The position numbers and the translations under genes were made by a program. DNA of 64,000 nucleotides from Chloropicon primus. Its lineage: Eukaryota; Chlorophyta; Chloropicophyceae; Chloropicales; Chloropicaceae. The first letter of the stretch is position 1; every line of letters begins with the position of its first letter. The stretch covers positions 1,178,001-1,242,000 of the forward strand of contig CP060755.1 in assembly GCA_023205875.1 (NCBI GenBank). The letters run 5' to 3'. This document shows positions 1-9,095 of the stretch, one piece after another. The notes beneath the pieces are model-generated. The model saw only the letters and a list, made by a program, of their open reading frames with translations. It was not told the origin of the DNA and made no database searches.

Positions 1-958
1 GGTTTTGACCGAGGAGACGAGCGACGAGGGAGACGTCGCTCAGGCTGACCCGTGCGCCCCCGCGTTCGCTGCGCTGAGGGAGACGTCAAAGGTTGTGGGA
101 AACGTTCCCGCATCGGCCCTCCCCTTCCCTCACCTCGTTCTGGACGACGTGTTTCCGGAAGACTATTACCAGCTTATGCTTGAAAACGTCATCGACACCG
201 AGTTGGCGACTTCCGAGCTCTTCACTCGGCGCAGCGCTGTGAAGCCCAGGTACACGCTCATTCTGCGAGAGAACGTGACGGAGTACTCGAAACACGAGCT
301 GAAAGCGATCAAGAAGAAGGTCAAGTTTTGGAAATGCCACTACCTGGCGTTTGGTTCGCCGGAGTTCACAGCAGCCCTGCTCAAGCCCTTCAGGTCGATC
401 GTGGAGCGACGCTACAATGGCACCGTGAAGTACAACGCCAAGAAGTTCCACCAGTACTTGACTCTGGTCCAGGATCGCTCCGAGTACTTCATTACGCCGC
501 ACACCGATGTGTACACTAAGTTCGTCACGAACTTGTTTTATATCTGCGACGAGAGGGACGCCGAGTCCCTGCGAACGTCCGGAACTTTGATCCTGGAGCC
601 CGTGGCCCGAAACCCAAGCAGGAGGAGGAGGAAGAAGAAAAGGAAGAAAAGGAAGACGCGGTCGTTGCTGGAGACGAAGGTAAGCGATCTTCCTACCAAA
701 ACCCCTCCCGAGGGGAAGGTGACGACTCTGGAAAACTTTGATCCGACGAAAGAATTTTTGGAGAACCAGGGAGTTGTATACAAGTTCACACAAATGGAGT
801 TCCGGCCCAACAGGCTCGTGGCCTTTGCCCCGTGCCAGCAGAGCTGGCACGCCGTTCCCCTGCAGATGTACACAGGCAAGGTTGTCAGGAACACGGTCCA
901 GGGTTTTGTCTCCTTCGATGGCGAGACCCCTGACAAGGAGAGCTGCACTCCATTCTGA
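1..958 (+). CDS. 2-oxoglutarate/Fe(II) oxygenase-like protein, 5' partial
   Basis: The reading frame is open from the left edge of the window and has no ATG near it, so the gene starts upstream. Numbering from base 5, the protein has the prolyl-hydroxylase-like double-stranded beta-helix marks: an FPHLVLDDVF opening, an HxD motif at H166/D168 (PHTD), a distal histidine in WHAV at H282, and R295 where the 2-oxoglutarate-binding basic residue is expected. These fit an iron-dependent hydroxylase; the substrate is unknown. A very basic run (about residues 206-219) sits in a loop between strands and could be a nuclear signal. TGA is followed by AATAAA at 994-999. The family call is from motifs only, so I am confident of the fold and not of the substrate. 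Confidence 0.7.
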   Translation, partial: VLTEETSDEGDVAQADPCAPAFAALRETSKVVGNVPASALPFPHLVLDDVFPEDYYQLMLENVIDTELATSELFTRRSAVKPRYTLILRENVTEYSKHELKAIKKKVKFWKCHYLAFGSPEFTAALLKPFRSIVERRYNGTVKYNAKKFHQYLTLVQDRSEYFITPHTDVYTKFVTNLFYICDERDAESLRTSGTLILEPVARNPSRRRRKKKRKKRKTRSLLETKVSDLPTKTPPEGKVTTLENFDPTKEFLENQGVVYKFTQMEFRPNRLVAFAPCQQSWHAVPLQMYTGKVVRNTVQGFVSFDGETPDKESCTPF

Positions 959-1319
959 AGAACCCAACCTCACCACCTATTTTTTAAATATTCAATAAAC
1001 AACACCGAAAAAAGAAATTCATTTTTGCGACCGAGGGGGACGAGATTGACCCGCCCCTTCCTTCTGGCACCTCCCCAAGGGCTCTCTTGCTCCCCTCCCA
1101 AAGTATCAGGATACTAGAGTTTTCGGTCGGCAAAGTGCAGTCATGATCCGAGAACTGGGAGACTAGGTTTTTGGTCTGTTTTAAGGAAGAGAGAGAGAGA
1201 GAGAGAAGAGGGGACGGAGAGGGAGAGGGAGAGGGGAAAGCCTGGGCCAAGGTGGCGCCTTTGAAGGGAAGAGAGCAAGCAGCGGAGTGGGAGAAGGTGT
1301 CAACTCGTTGAGAGCCAGG
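959..1319. other. intergenic region before gamma-adaptin
   Basis: Holds the AATAAA signal of the upstream gene (994-999) and GA-rich simple sequence at about 1191-1236, the probable 5' leader of the gamma-adaptin gene. No open frame of note. Confidence 0.6.
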
Positions 1320-3788
1320 ATGACGACGAGAGTAAGGGAGTTTATCAAGCAGGTGAGGGACTGCAAGACCGCGGCGGAGGAGAGGGCTGTAATAGCGAAG
1401 GAGTCCGCAGCACTGCGGACGCTCTTCAAGCAGAGCGACGGCAAGAGCAAGGCCGCGAGCATTGCCAAGCTGGTGTACCTGCATATGCTCGGGTACCCGA
1501 CGCACTTCGGGCAGATGGAGTGCCTCAAGCTCATCGCGGGGAACCAGAACTCGTACGCCGAGAAGAGAATTGGGTACCTCGGTCTCATGTCCCTCCTGGA
1601 CGAGACCCAGGAGATCCTCATGTTGCTCACGAACTCGCTCAAGGTGGACCTGAACGCGAAGAACGACTTTGTGGTGAGGGTGGCCCTCGGGGCCCTTGGC
1701 AACCTTTGCAGCACGGAGATGGCGAGGGACCTCTCCACGGACGTGCGGAAGCTGATGCTGTCCAAGTCCCACCCCATCCAGGAGAAGGCCGTGGTGTGCG
1801 CCATACGACTCATACAGAAGTGCCCGGAGCTCGCGATCGAGTTCAAAGACGAGGCCCTCGCCCTCCTGGACCTTAAGAACAACTGCATCGTAAGCCTTCA
1901 CGGAACGATGCTCCTCGCGGTGGAGATTTGCAGGCACGAGCCGGAGGCCGTGTCCTGGTACGCTGCGAAGCTTGATGTCACGGTCAGAATCCTCAGGAAG
2001 TGCATCATGCAGCCCGTCGCCAGGACTTGCTTCATCCAGCAGAAGATTCTGTACCTGATGAGAGTCATCGGGAAGGGGAACACGGAGCTCACAGATCGCA
2101 TGTCGGACGTCCTGGCAGAGGTCGCATCCAAGACAGACCCCACGAGGACCGCAGGAAGCTCCGTGCTTTACGAGTGCGTCCTCACCATCATCGAGACAGG
2201 GAGCGTCGGGGGGCTCAGGGTTCTCGCCGTGAACATTCTGGGAAAGTTCCTGGGAAGCAGGGACAGCAACCTGCGCTTCGCTGCCTTGCAGACGCTCAAG
2301 AAGGTGGTTGACCTCGACGCCAATGCCGTGCTGAGGCACAAGGCCGTGATCATGATGTGCATAAAGGACACGGACATCTCGATCAGGAGGAAAGCCTTGG
2401 AGCTGGCCTTCGAGCTCGTGAGCGAGAAGAATGTGGAGGTCTTCATGTCAGACTTCTTGGGCTTCTTGGACGAGGACGACCCCCAGTTCAAGACGGAGCT
2501 CGTGGGCAAGATCTGCCTCGTGGTGGAGACCTTCGCTCCCACGCCAACGTGGTATATTGACATCATGACGGAGGTCCTTCTGAGGGCGGGAAAGTACGTC
2601 AACGAGTCGGCCTTCAGAAGCTTTGCGGCCCTGATAAGCACGGCCACGAGCGATCAGGGCTATGCCGTGAAGAAGCTGTTCAGCATCATCTCCTACGAGC
2701 CGGAGAAGTCCAACGAGGTCCTTCTCATCCTGTCCCTGTGGTGCATTGGGGAGTTCGCTCTCGAGCTGACGGTAGGGGAGGACAGCGTTACCAGCACGGA
2801 GATCGTATCCGTCTTCGAGAGGGTCATGAGGACCAGCTTTGCCACCAAGGTTGTCATCGAGTATGCCCTCACCGCCCTCGTCAAGCTGAGCGACAGGTAC
2901 CCGGCGGAGGCGGACAGGATCAAGGGCCTGATCCTGGCCTACAATTCTTCCACGCATCTCGAGATTCAGCAGCGCTCTTGCGAATTCAACAAACTGTTTA
3001 ACCATGGCAAGATCCTGCCCCAGGTTCTGGAGTCCATGCCCCCTATCCTGAACGGGGTCGGCGACGAGGATGGCCTCGAGCAGTCCGGGGGTGCCGTGGC
3101 GGCAGCCGCGTTGGATTCCCCAGCCCCCGGCGCTGCGTTGGGATCCGCGCCCGCGGACCCCATGGGAGACCTCCTCAACATGGATGTGGGCGGGCCCTCC
3201 GCCAGCGGCTCTGGGGACGTCCTCGCCGACTTGCTCGGCGGCGGTGGATCTGATCCGGCACCCCCTGCCGCGGCCGCCCCTGCCCAGCCCCAGGCCTCAG
3301 ATCCCCTGATGGATCTCCTCGGGGGAGGGGGCATGGGAGGCGCGCCGGCGACCCCCGGGCAGGCGGGTGACATGCTCGCCGACATGCTCAGCGGGCCCGC
3401 GTCCACGGCAGCGCCCGCAGCCCCGGCTTTCCCGAGCATCACGCCCTACCAGAAGGACGGCATCGCGGTGGAGTTCTCCTTCGAGAAGGACCCCAACCAG
3501 ACCTCCTCGACGGTGATCCAGGGCAAGTACTCGAACGCGGGACCGGCCCCTGTGTCCAACTTTGTCGTCCAGTGCGCCGTGCCCAAGTACCTGCAGCTGA
3601 GGATGGAGCCAGCATCGGGCAATGCTCTCGCCCCTCAGAACGCCACGCCAGTCAGCCAGAGGATCACGGTCAACAACACCCTGCACGGACAGAAGCCTCT
3701 GATGATGAGACTGAAGCTGGACTTCAGCCTGAACGGGGTGCAGAAATCCGAGATGGTCGAAGTCAGGGACTTTCCTTCGGGCCTCTGA
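1320..3788 (+). CDS. AP-1 complex subunit gamma (gamma-adaptin)
   Basis: Large subunit of the AP-1 clathrin adaptor, which sorts cargo at the trans-Golgi network and endosomes. The 822-residue single-exon protein has the full adaptin layout: an N-terminal alpha-solenoid trunk opening with the family signature CKTAAEERAVI; a Pro/Ala/Gly-rich hinge (about 590-700) with repeated DLLNMD, DLLGG and DLLGG acidic-dileucine, clathrin-box-like motifs; and a C-terminal gamma-ear (about 710-822). Length matches plant gamma-adaptins. The start was placed at the ATG at 1320, which gives an N-terminus of family length; the frame runs 11 codons further only through a GTG. A TGTAA word lies at 3900-3904, about 110 nt after the stop. 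Confidence 0.96.
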   Translation: MTTRVREFIKQVRDCKTAAEERAVIAKESAALRTLFKQSDGKSKAASIAKLVYLHMLGYPTHFGQMECLKLIAGNQNSYAEKRIGYLGLMSLLDETQEILMLLTNSLKVDLNAKNDFVVRVALGALGNLCSTEMARDLSTDVRKLMLSKSHPIQEKAVVCAIRLIQKCPELAIEFKDEALALLDLKNNCIVSLHGTMLLAVEICRHEPEAVSWYAAKLDVTVRILRKCIMQPVARTCFIQQKILYLMRVIGKGNTELTDRMSDVLAEVASKTDPTRTAGSSVLYECVLTIIETGSVGGLRVLAVNILGKFLGSRDSNLRFAALQTLKKVVDLDANAVLRHKAVIMMCIKDTDISIRRKALELAFELVSEKNVEVFMSDFLGFLDEDDPQFKTELVGKICLVVETFAPTPTWYIDIMTEVLLRAGKYVNESAFRSFAALISTATSDQGYAVKKLFSIISYEPEKSNEVLLILSLWCIGEFALELTVGEDSVTSTEIVSVFERVMRTSFATKVVIEYALTALVKLSDRYPAEADRIKGLILAYNSSTHLEIQQRSCEFNKLFNHGKILPQVLESMPPILNGVGDEDGLEQSGGAVAAAALDSPAPGAALGSAPADPMGDLLNMDVGGPSASGSGDVLADLLGGGGSDPAPPAAAAPAQPQASDPLMDLLGGGGMGGAPATPGQAGDMLADMLSGPASTAAPAAPAFPSITPYQKDGIAVEFSFEKDPNQTSSTVIQGKYSNAGPAPVSNFVVQCAVPKYLQLRMEPASGNALAPQNATPVSQRITVNNTLHGQKPLMMRLKLDFSLNGVQKSEMVEVRDFPSGL

Positions 3789-4040
3789 GTTTCTCACAGA
3801 CCTCAGAGCTGGCTGGCTTGGAGGGGGGAACGAAGGGGTCTGGGGGCCAGGCACCACACGATTGGCAAATGGCACTCGACAAACCTTTACCACCTTGATT
3901 GTAATTTTATAAAGCCAATTATTGATTGTCACGACGACACAAAGTCCCTTGTCCTTGTCCTTCCTCCTGTGGATCTTCTCTTCTTGAGGATCAGAGCGAG
4001 CCACAAAGCCCAGCGGCCGGGCCGGAGAGCGAAGGCAAAA

Positions 4041-5201
4041 ATGAATGCCGAACGAGCGTGGACGAGGAAGGAGGTGAAGAGGGTTGTCGGTGGGGCCGTT
4101 CGGCGGTCTGCACAGCAGGTTCGCGCGAGCACGACGGCCGCGTACACGCCGCTCACTCGCCAGCTGGGCGAGAGCGACCTGAGAGTCCCCGAGGTTTGCC
4201 TCGGCACGATGACGTGGGGGCAACAGAACACCGAGGCCGAGGCGCACGCTCAGATGTCCTACGCGCTCGATCGGGGCGTCAACTTCATGGACGCCGCGGA
4301 GATGTACCCCGTCCCGGCCAAGCAGGGGACACAAGGATTGACGGAGAAGTACATCGGCACCTGGCTGAAGCACCAGAAAAGGGACCAGATAATCATCGCG
4401 TCTAAGGTGGCGGGCAAGTCTGAAAGGATGACCTACCTTCGCGACAACGGTATCGTTCGAGTAACGAAGGCGGACATCCAGGAGGGCGTGGACAAGATCC
4501 TTCGGAGACTAGGCACGGATTACGTCGACCTGCTGCAGGTGCACTGGCCGGACCGCTACGTCTCGCTGTTCGGGGCCAAGCAGTACGACGAGGCGGAGGC
4601 GTGGGAGGCCGTGCCGTTCGAGGAGCAGCTGGAGGGGATGAAGGCCGTGATTGACGCCGGAAAGGTGAGGCACGTCGGCGTGTCCAACGAAACGTCTTTC
4701 GGCGTCATGGAATTCATACGGTGCTCGGAGCAGTACGGGCTTCCGCGGATGATCAGCATCCAGAACGGGTACTCCATGATCAACAGAGGCCAATTCGAGA
4801 CAAACTTGTCGGAGTGTTGCGCGAAGCGCAACTGCAACGTGGGTTTGCTTGCTTACTCCCCCCTCGCCGGAGGAGCTCTCACGGGCAAGTACAACGAGGG
4901 GGATGTCGAGGGAGCGAGGCTTTCGCTCTTCCCGGGCTACATGTCGAGGTTCAGGACGTCCCTCGCGTTGGACGCTGTCAAGGAGTACACCGCCATTGCC
5001 CAAAGGCACGGGCTCACCCCCACGCAGCTCGCCCTGGCCTGGTGCAAGTCGAGGTGGTTCGTCACGAGCACGATCATTGGCGCGACCACCATGGACCAGC
5101 TGGAGGAGAACATCGACGCCTTTGGCGTGGAGCTCGACGAAGAGATCTTCCAAGAGATCGACGCGGTGAACAAGAAGTACCGCGACCCCGCGATGTTCTG
5201 A
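4041..5201 (+). CDS. aldo-keto reductase 1 (Tas-like), probably organellar
   Basis: NADPH-dependent oxidoreductase with a TIM-barrel fold. The 386-residue product has the catalytic tetrad D84, Y89, K122 and H168 (in DAAEMYP, SKVAG and VHWPDR), a cofactor-binding STIIGATT near the C-terminus, and family-typical length after the leader. The first ~35 residues are rich in Arg, Lys, Ala and Ser with almost no acids, as in a plastid or mitochondrial transit peptide. The ATG at 4041 is the first in frame. It is clearly paralogous to the gene at 31248 (shared VCLGTMT, YPVP, TEKYIGTWL and LHWPDRYV-type blocks); the closest well-known relatives are bacterial Tas-type reductases. Substrate unknown. It converges on the SPF27 gene, whose stop is 57 nt away. 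Confidence 0.92.
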   Translation: MNAERAWTRKEVKRVVGGAVRRSAQQVRASTTAAYTPLTRQLGESDLRVPEVCLGTMTWGQQNTEAEAHAQMSYALDRGVNFMDAAEMYPVPAKQGTQGLTEKYIGTWLKHQKRDQIIIASKVAGKSERMTYLRDNGIVRVTKADIQEGVDKILRRLGTDYVDLLQVHWPDRYVSLFGAKQYDEAEAWEAVPFEEQLEGMKAVIDAGKVRHVGVSNETSFGVMEFIRCSEQYGLPRMISIQNGYSMINRGQFETNLSECCAKRNCNVGLLAYSPLAGGALTGKYNEGDVEGARLSLFPGYMSRFRTSLALDAVKEYTAIAQRHGLTPTQLALAWCKSRWFVTSTIIGATTMDQLEENIDAFGVELDEEIFQEIDAVNKKYRDPAMF

Positions 5202-5258
5202 AGGGCAAAGAGATTTAGTTACACATGCTTTTCATTTTTTACACACACGCCGTTGTTC

Positions 5259-5807
5259 TCAAGAGCGAGAGCCGCCACCAGCGGCAGCCGCTGCGTTCAA
5301 AGCCTCGATCTCAAAGTTCTTGTAGACGCTGTGGTAGTACTCCCCCTCGAGCCTCCCCAGCTGCTGCTGCTGCTGCTGCTGCAGCAGCTTTCTCTCCCTA
5401 TTCAGCGTCTCGACCTGCTCCTCGAGCTCCGCCGTCTCCCTCTCCACGCTGCTGCAGAGGCCCTCCAGCTGCTTGTTGGCCGCCCTCCACACCAGGGCCC
5501 CCGACTTGAGCATGAGCTCCAGGTTCTCCACCCTCACGGACTGGTGCTCCAGCTGACTCGAGGCGTTGTTCACCGCGCCGAGCCACGGCTCCGCCTTCTT
5601 CCCGCTCGGCTCCCCGAGGTCGTACCTCGAGAGGTCGAGGCTCCGGGACGGGGTCGGCGGTGGACCGCAGGGCGAAGCCTGCTGAGGCTTGGGGACACGC
5701 CGGGCCTCCTCCTCGATGAGCGCCTCCGCCTGCCGCCTGTACTCCGGGCTGAGCACGTCCGCGTAAGGCAGGGAGTCTATCAGGACCTCCTCTTCCCTCC
5801 CGTCCAT
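5259..5807 (-). CDS. BCAS2: pre-mRNA-splicing factor SPF27 (BCAS2/MOS4)
   Basis: Core subunit of the Prp19 (NineTeen) complex that activates the spliceosome. The 182-residue product opens with the family signature: an acidic stretch, LIDSLPYAD and a paired EYRRQAEALIEEE helix. It then has a Pro-rich segment and a C-terminal coiled coil (about 95-165) containing a seven-Gln run. It is shorter than the human (225) and Arabidopsis (about 250) proteins, mostly at the C-terminus. The start is the ATG at 5807; the frame extends upstream only through pyrimidine-rich leader sequence. No introns are seen. Confidence 0.9.
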   Translation of the reverse strand: MDGREEEVLIDSLPYADVLSPEYRRQAEALIEEEARRVPKPQQASPCGPPPTPSRSLDLSRYDLGEPSGKKAEPWLGAVNNASSQLEHQSVRVENLELMLKSGALVWRAANKQLEGLCSSVERETAELEEQVETLNRERKLLQQQQQQQLGRLEGEYYHSVYKNFEIEALNAAAAAGGGSRS

Positions 5808-6047
5808 CTTGCGCGCGTGCGCACTCCAAACCAAACCAACAACAACAAGCACCTCGTGTTCGGGGGCCGCCGAAGCCGAAGAGTGAGTGAGTGCGAGAGA
5901 GATGCGAGAGAGAAAAAAAGTAATGAGAGGGGGGGGAGGGGGGCGCGATCGATCGATCTCACTCGCGTTTTTTTCCTTCTCGACAAAAAATGATAACAGT
6001 AGTGTTACAAGAGAAAGACGGGATCGAGCTTGGGGCACGAGCGACGC

Positions 6048-7229
6048 TCACTTGGTGCAGAGGGAGTCCACGCAGCCGAAGACGTCCTTGTAGGCCTTGA
6101 CGCGGACGCCGGGCTGGCTCCAGGACCCCCCGTGGAGGACCGCGTCATGGTTCCCCACGTGGTCCCTCGCCTTGATCCCGGTGCACTCGTCGAAGGGCCA
6201 GTAGGCCACCAGGCCCTCCTCCGTGCCGGAGAGCCTCAGGTGCATGGTGGAGTGGATCTGCTCCGGCGTCCGCTCCACGTCCCAGAACCGGATCTCGTCC
6301 AGCTCCCCGTCGAAAAAATCGATTGGCGCCCCCTTCTCGTACATGGCCCCGAAGAGGACGGGCGTCTCGTTGTTGTTGTCCTGGGCCCCCTCGGCCTGGC
6401 TCTTGACCAGCGTGCCGTTGAGGTAGATCTTGGCCTCCTTCCCCCCGTACACGGCGGCGACGTGGGAGAAGACGTGGAGGGGGAGCTCGTGGTCGCTCTC
6501 CTGGCCCCAGGGCGCGACCTCCCGGTGGAAGAACACGCCCCCCGAGGGAACCAGCTTGAGGAAGTACTGGCCCCACTTGCCCCTGTTGTACTTGGAGACG
6601 ATCGCGAGGTGGTTCTCGCCCGTCACGGGCTTCACCCACACCTCGATCGTGAAGGGGGAGTCGCCCCGGAACTGGAGGTTCCCGCTCGCCGCGACCTCCG
6701 CGTACTCCTTGCGGAGGGACTCGAGCTTCACCGCGCACCCGGTTGAGAAGCTCGCGGGGGGGGACCCCGGGGAGGAGGGCGAGAGCGCGGCGGACTGGCC
6801 GCTCTCGCCCTCCGCGAACTGGAGGGCGTGGACCACCGCGCGCAGCATCTTGCTCTTGCCGTCGCCGCCCGAGCCGAACTTGATCAGGAAGGAGGCGTTC
6901 TCCTGCAGGGTGACCCGCCCGTCCCTGTTCTCGTCCACGAGGGAGCTCAGGATCGCAACCTGCTCCCTCGTCACGTTCCGGTCCGCGTACTCCAGGAACA
7001 GGGACAACGCGTAGTCCTCCCACGCCACGTTCTGGGAGTAGAAGAAGTGCTTGGACCAGAACGCGCCGCTCTCCTCGCTCGCGTAACGACGCCGAGAGCT
7101 CCGGGAGGAAAAGGAGAAGAGCGGCGCGTTCAGCAGCAGGGACAACGCGTAGACCAGGAACAGGAAGACCGAGGCGACCCCGACCCGCCACGCCGCCTTG
7201 GACCGCCGACCTTGGTGGTGCTTCCCCAT
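6048..7229 (-). CDS. single-pass membrane protein with EF-hand-like and LamG-type domain
   Basis: The 393-residue protein has a basic N-terminus, one hydrophobic segment (about 15-33) suggesting a type II signal anchor, an EF-hand-like acidic loop (99-110, DENRDGRVTLQE), and a concanavalin/laminin-G-like domain (about 170-375). That domain has the usual blocks FTIEVWVKP, AIVSKYN, KIYLNGTLV, GELDEIRFWDV and GLVAYWPFDE. Such domains bind glycans or act as extracellular adhesion modules; here it would face the Golgi/ER lumen or cell surface. Exact function is not known. The start is the ATG at 7229; the frame continues upstream only through a (GTC)n-derived threonine run. Its stop lies 240 nt from the SPF27 start. 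Confidence 0.8.
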   Translation of the reverse strand: MGKHHQGRRSKAAWRVGVASVFLFLVYALSLLLNAPLFSFSSRSSRRRYASEESGAFWSKHFFYSQNVAWEDYALSLFLEYADRNVTREQVAILSSLVDENRDGRVTLQENASFLIKFGSGGDGKSKMLRAVVHALQFAEGESGQSAALSPSSPGSPPASFSTGCAVKLESLRKEYAEVAASGNLQFRGDSPFTIEVWVKPVTGENHLAIVSKYNRGKWGQYFLKLVPSGGVFFHREVAPWGQESDHELPLHVFSHVAAVYGGKEAKIYLNGTLVKSQAEGAQDNNNETPVLFGAMYEKGAPIDFFDGELDEIRFWDVERTPEQIHSTMHLRLSGTEEGLVAYWPFDECTGIKARDHVGNHDAVLHGGSWSQPGVRVKAYKDVFGCVDSLCTK

Positions 7230-7520
7230 CCTCCTCCTCCTCCTCGTCGTCGTCGTCGTCGTCGTCGTCACAGCAGCAGCAGCAGCGGTCGAGCGAGGTG
7301 GCGGCGGCGGCTTCGAAGGCTCGCGGGATCCGGCATCAGAGGAGGAGGGAAAAAAAAAAAAAAAAGGAGCGAAGACTGGACCTGCGCGCGCGCGCGGCCG
7401 CGAGACCCGACCCTAGGACTAATTCTGCGTCCTCGGCTTCCCTTCGAGCACAGATCAGATTGACGCCTATCACCGAACATATCGTAGAGTCTGGATCGAG
7501 GATCAGCGCGAGGATCTACT

Positions 7521-7607
7521 TGCAGAGTAACCAGATACGTAGCGACATATTAGCGTATGATGCCTACGTGTGCCTACGTATGCCTACGTATGCCTGGTTA
7601 CTCTGCA
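7521..7607. repeat. hairpin-forming inverted repeat with internal TGCCTACGT repeats
   Basis: Perfect 14-bp arms TGCAGAGTAACCAG and its reverse complement close the structure. After a 2-nt bulge a further 8 bp (ATACGTAG) can pair, giving about 22 bp of stem. The 3' half contains three near-identical TGCCTACGT(G/A) units from 7561 to 7590. Function is unknown; candidates are a miniature DNA-transposon-like relic, a structured RNA or a small-RNA precursor. Confidence 0.65.
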
Positions 7608-8461
7608 GCGCGAGGAGGAAGCACGACGACGGACGACGACGGGAATTGCTGGAGTGATTCCGAGGACGCGATGTGAATGCAATTCCTCGCCAAGGCGATT
7701 CACTTCACTTGCATTGCCTTTCGCACCAACCCTTGGAAGTGGAGCGAAGGAGAACTCGTTAGAAGAAAGAGATCCTCGATCAAACAATCAACAGGTTAAT
7801 GGATCATTCTTGTTGTGTGTCATGTTTTGCAATGTGTCTTTCCTCTCTCTCTGGTCTCTGCTCTGGTCATTCCCCCTCTGCATCGGCGGAAGGGGTGTGC
7901 ATCGGAAGGGGTGTAGCTTCCAATGTGTTAGCTTCTCGAGCTAGATGAGTCGTGGCTCTCTGCGGGCTTGCTCTCAGGTTCAGCTAGGTCGCCGAGTTCC
8001 GATTGAATTCTGTTACAAGCTCCCTCGATCGATTACTTCCTGGCCATGACGGCACGGACCCCCTGTCGTACATGGAATCGGCGTCAATTTCAGAACTGTC
8101 TTGTGGCTTGGAGCTCGATGCCAATGCCATCGAGGCAGTTCCTAAGGTAGGTACTCCTTTGTGGAGGCGTTGATGGGTATCTCTAGTAACTAAATCTCTC
8201 GATCCAGGCTGAAGAGGCCGAGAGCTGACCTCAGTCGTGTGATCGCCGTCCGTTCCTGCTGCTGAAGAGAGAAAGGTGGGAGAATGAGGGAGATGTTACG
8301 AAGGAAGGAATGACGGGAATTGCCAGTGAAGAACTCCCCTGGAATCACCGGCACGGTAGTGGATAGGAAATTGGCGTTGGCACTGGCCTTACCCGTGAGT
8401 CACGGGCCGTGACGGAGGGCGAACGAGGGAGGAGGAAGGAGCGGTGGATCGATCGAAAAGA

Positions 8462-8950
8462 CTACGACCCGACCCGACTTTTGATCTCGGTGGCATCACC
8501 TTGTCCACGTCGAGTGGAAGGCTGCATTTGCTCCCGTTGTTGTCGGCTCCTCCAGGAACACCGTTTCTGCTGCTTCTGTTGGTGCCTAAACAGGAATGAC
8601 GTTGGTGGTGAGGGCGATGGTGAGGGCAATACAGTCGTCGCTGCTAGCGCTGACCAGCAAAAAACACGAAGTATGCATGTACAGGTTCCGGTTCCTCTCA
8701 TGTGCGGAGTGTGTATTTTCCGCGGCTGGTGTCTGGTCTGGTTCGGCGAGTGTCCATTCTTCGAGGTCGGGTTAGAGTGATTTTGATCCTTCGACTTTTC
8801 GACAGCGCCTTGGACCTCACCCAAATCTTTGGTGGTCGCGCTTAGGATGTTCTGTCCCATGTCCGTTGTGCTCTGACAGTTCGACTCTTCCATGCCAAGT
8901 ACCTCGTTCAACACTCCTCCTGCCTTCACAACGAATTCGTCTTGGACCAG
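8462..8950 (-). other. weak open frame of unknown status
   Basis: About 160 codons without a stop. The upstream third looks protein-like (LAELVQDEFVVKAGG, VLGMEESN, ILSATTKDLGEVQ); the rest is Gln/Arg/Ser-rich and may be noise. The first in-frame ATG is near 8894. It lies immediately downstream of the tRNA-Leu terminator. I do not recognise it; codon bias is weaker than in real neighbours. Confidence 0.2.
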
Positions 8951-8970
8951 CTCTGCAAGTCCCTCAAATT

Positions 8971-8980
8971 AAAAAAAAAA
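8971..8980 (-). terminator. Pol III oligo-T terminator of tRNA-Leu
   Basis: Ten consecutive A on the plus strand, i.e. T10 on the tRNA strand, immediately after the discriminator base. Confidence 0.9.
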
Positions 8981-9095
8981 TGTCAGAGACGAGATTCGAA
9001 CTCGCGCAGACAGAAGTCTATGGCAAACCCCAATTTTTCGGGCAAGATTTCGAGATCTTGAGTGCCACCCCTTAGACCAGCTCGGGCACTCTGAC
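8981..9095 (-). tRNA. tRNA-Leu(CAA) with a 30-nt intron
   Basis: Decodes UUG. Read on the minus strand, the seven acceptor pairs are perfect (GTCAGAG with CTCTGAC) and the discriminator is A at 8981. The D arm has CCCG and GGGG; the anticodon stem is perfect (TGGCA with TGCCA); the anticodon CAA lies at 9060-9058; a long class II variable arm (AGAC-TTC-GTCT) follows; and the T arm is GCGAG TTCGAAT CTCGT. A 30-nt intron (9056-9027) begins one base after the anticodon. Its ATCTTG can pair with CAAGAT at the anticodon, the normal pre-tRNA intron fold. Mature length is 85 nt. Ten T residues (minus strand, 8980-8971) follow at once as a Pol III terminator. Confidence 0.96.

Larger units (their letters stand above)
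7230..8980. other. 1.75-kb gene-poor region, contents unresolved
   Basis: This is the longest stretch without a convincing gene and is less GC-rich than its surroundings. It holds a (GTC)n tract (about 7247-7268), a poly(A) run (about 7351-7365), a strong inverted repeat around a three-copy TGCCTACGT array (7521-7607), and an imperfect direct repeat CATCGG(CGG)AAGGGGTGT (7881-7913). Two weak coding candidates lie here: a plus frame of about 52 codons (8000-8150) with a possible GT-AG intron to about 8214, and a minus frame of about 155 codons (8462-8950). I recognise neither. It could hold a noncoding RNA, a fast-evolving gene or decayed sequence. Confidence 0.4.
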
